Below are positions 63,946 through 64,000 of a stretch of DNA of 64,000 bases, piece after piece. The position numbers and the translations under genes are program-made. This DNA comes from Diplonema papillatum (taxonomy: Eukaryota > Euglenozoa > Diplonemea > Diplonemida > Diplonemidae). Numbering within the stretch: position 1 is the stretch's first letter; the number at the start of each line of letters is the position of its first letter. The DNA is taken from positions 103,811 through 167,810 of the forward strand of contig JAPJBO010000492.1 in the NCBI GenBank assembly GCA_030068145.1, given 5' to 3'. The notes under the pieces are model-generated. The model was given only the letters and a program-made list of their open reading frames with translations, was not told where the DNA came from and made no database searches.

Positions 63946-64000
63946 GTAAAAAAAATTTTTTTCGAGAAACCTCTCGAGAAATTCGAGAGGTTGCACAGGC
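63946..64000. other. 3' flank of LINE D, cut by window end
   Basis: A and T runs followed by a hairpin (AACCTCTCGA ... TTCGAGAGGTT). No tRNA-like box is visible before the window ends. Confidence 0.5.

Overview
The window is eukaryotic, and I read it as a diplonemid (Euglenozoa). The main reason is a 37-nt stretch at 49730-49766 (minus strand). It begins CCAACGATTT and ends CTGTACTTTATTG, and it matches positions 3-39 of the diplonemid spliced leader as I remember it; kinetoplastid leaders end in much the same way. Other support: cis introns that nearly all begin GTATGN or GTACGT, pyrimidine tracts ending in AG before the start codons, GC-rich coding DNA in a repeat-rich AT-poorer/AT-richer mosaic, and an ingi/I-like retrotransposon (endonuclease, RT and RNase H in one ORF). 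The species is not decided by the sequence.

1-19.7 kb is the gene-bearing part. One nine-exon gene (1777-12155, plus) encodes a 1477-residue type I membrane protein with a signal peptide, 15 EGF-like DEC modules, a Thr/Pro-rich stalk, one membrane span and a coiled-coil tail. It is followed by about 5 kb without a recognisable gene, holding hairpins and a dispersed repeat. Then come an intact 2OG-Fe(II) dioxygenase (17189-18073), a broken partial copy of its 3' end (about 18.5 kb), and a two-exon gene of unknown function (19061-19646).

19.9-29.2 kb is a chain of DNA transposons. Two elements carry related C2H2 zinc-finger proteins, one is a hAT-like mini-element, one is an inverted-repeat element, and there is an RT fragment and a 204-bp tandem array.

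29.2-59.7 kb is a nest of elements inside elements. A 30.5-kb unit (7-bp target duplication GGAATAG) encloses a 4.1-kb inverted-repeat element, itself split by a 2.4-kb element (9-bp duplication), and a 23.9-kb unit (TAA duplication, 37-bp perfect terminal repeats). The 23.9-kb unit in turn holds a 2.0-kb element (10-bp duplication), kilobases of satellite DNA and three LINE copies. Nearly every DNA element here has the same plan: terminal repeats, then an array of its own short, often palindromic satellite, with the left and right arrays inverted relative to each other. This shared plan is the most unusual thing in the window.

The LINE family has one apparently full-length copy (A, 41126-49766, minus) with ORF1 and ORF2 intact and the spliced leader at its 5' end; a nearly identical 5'-truncated copy (B); a diverged fragment (C); and a diverged 5'-truncated copy with an open frame on the plus strand (D, 59920-63945). 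ORF1 contains a ubiquitin-like domain ending in GG. Copies A and B both end next to tRNA-like sequences.
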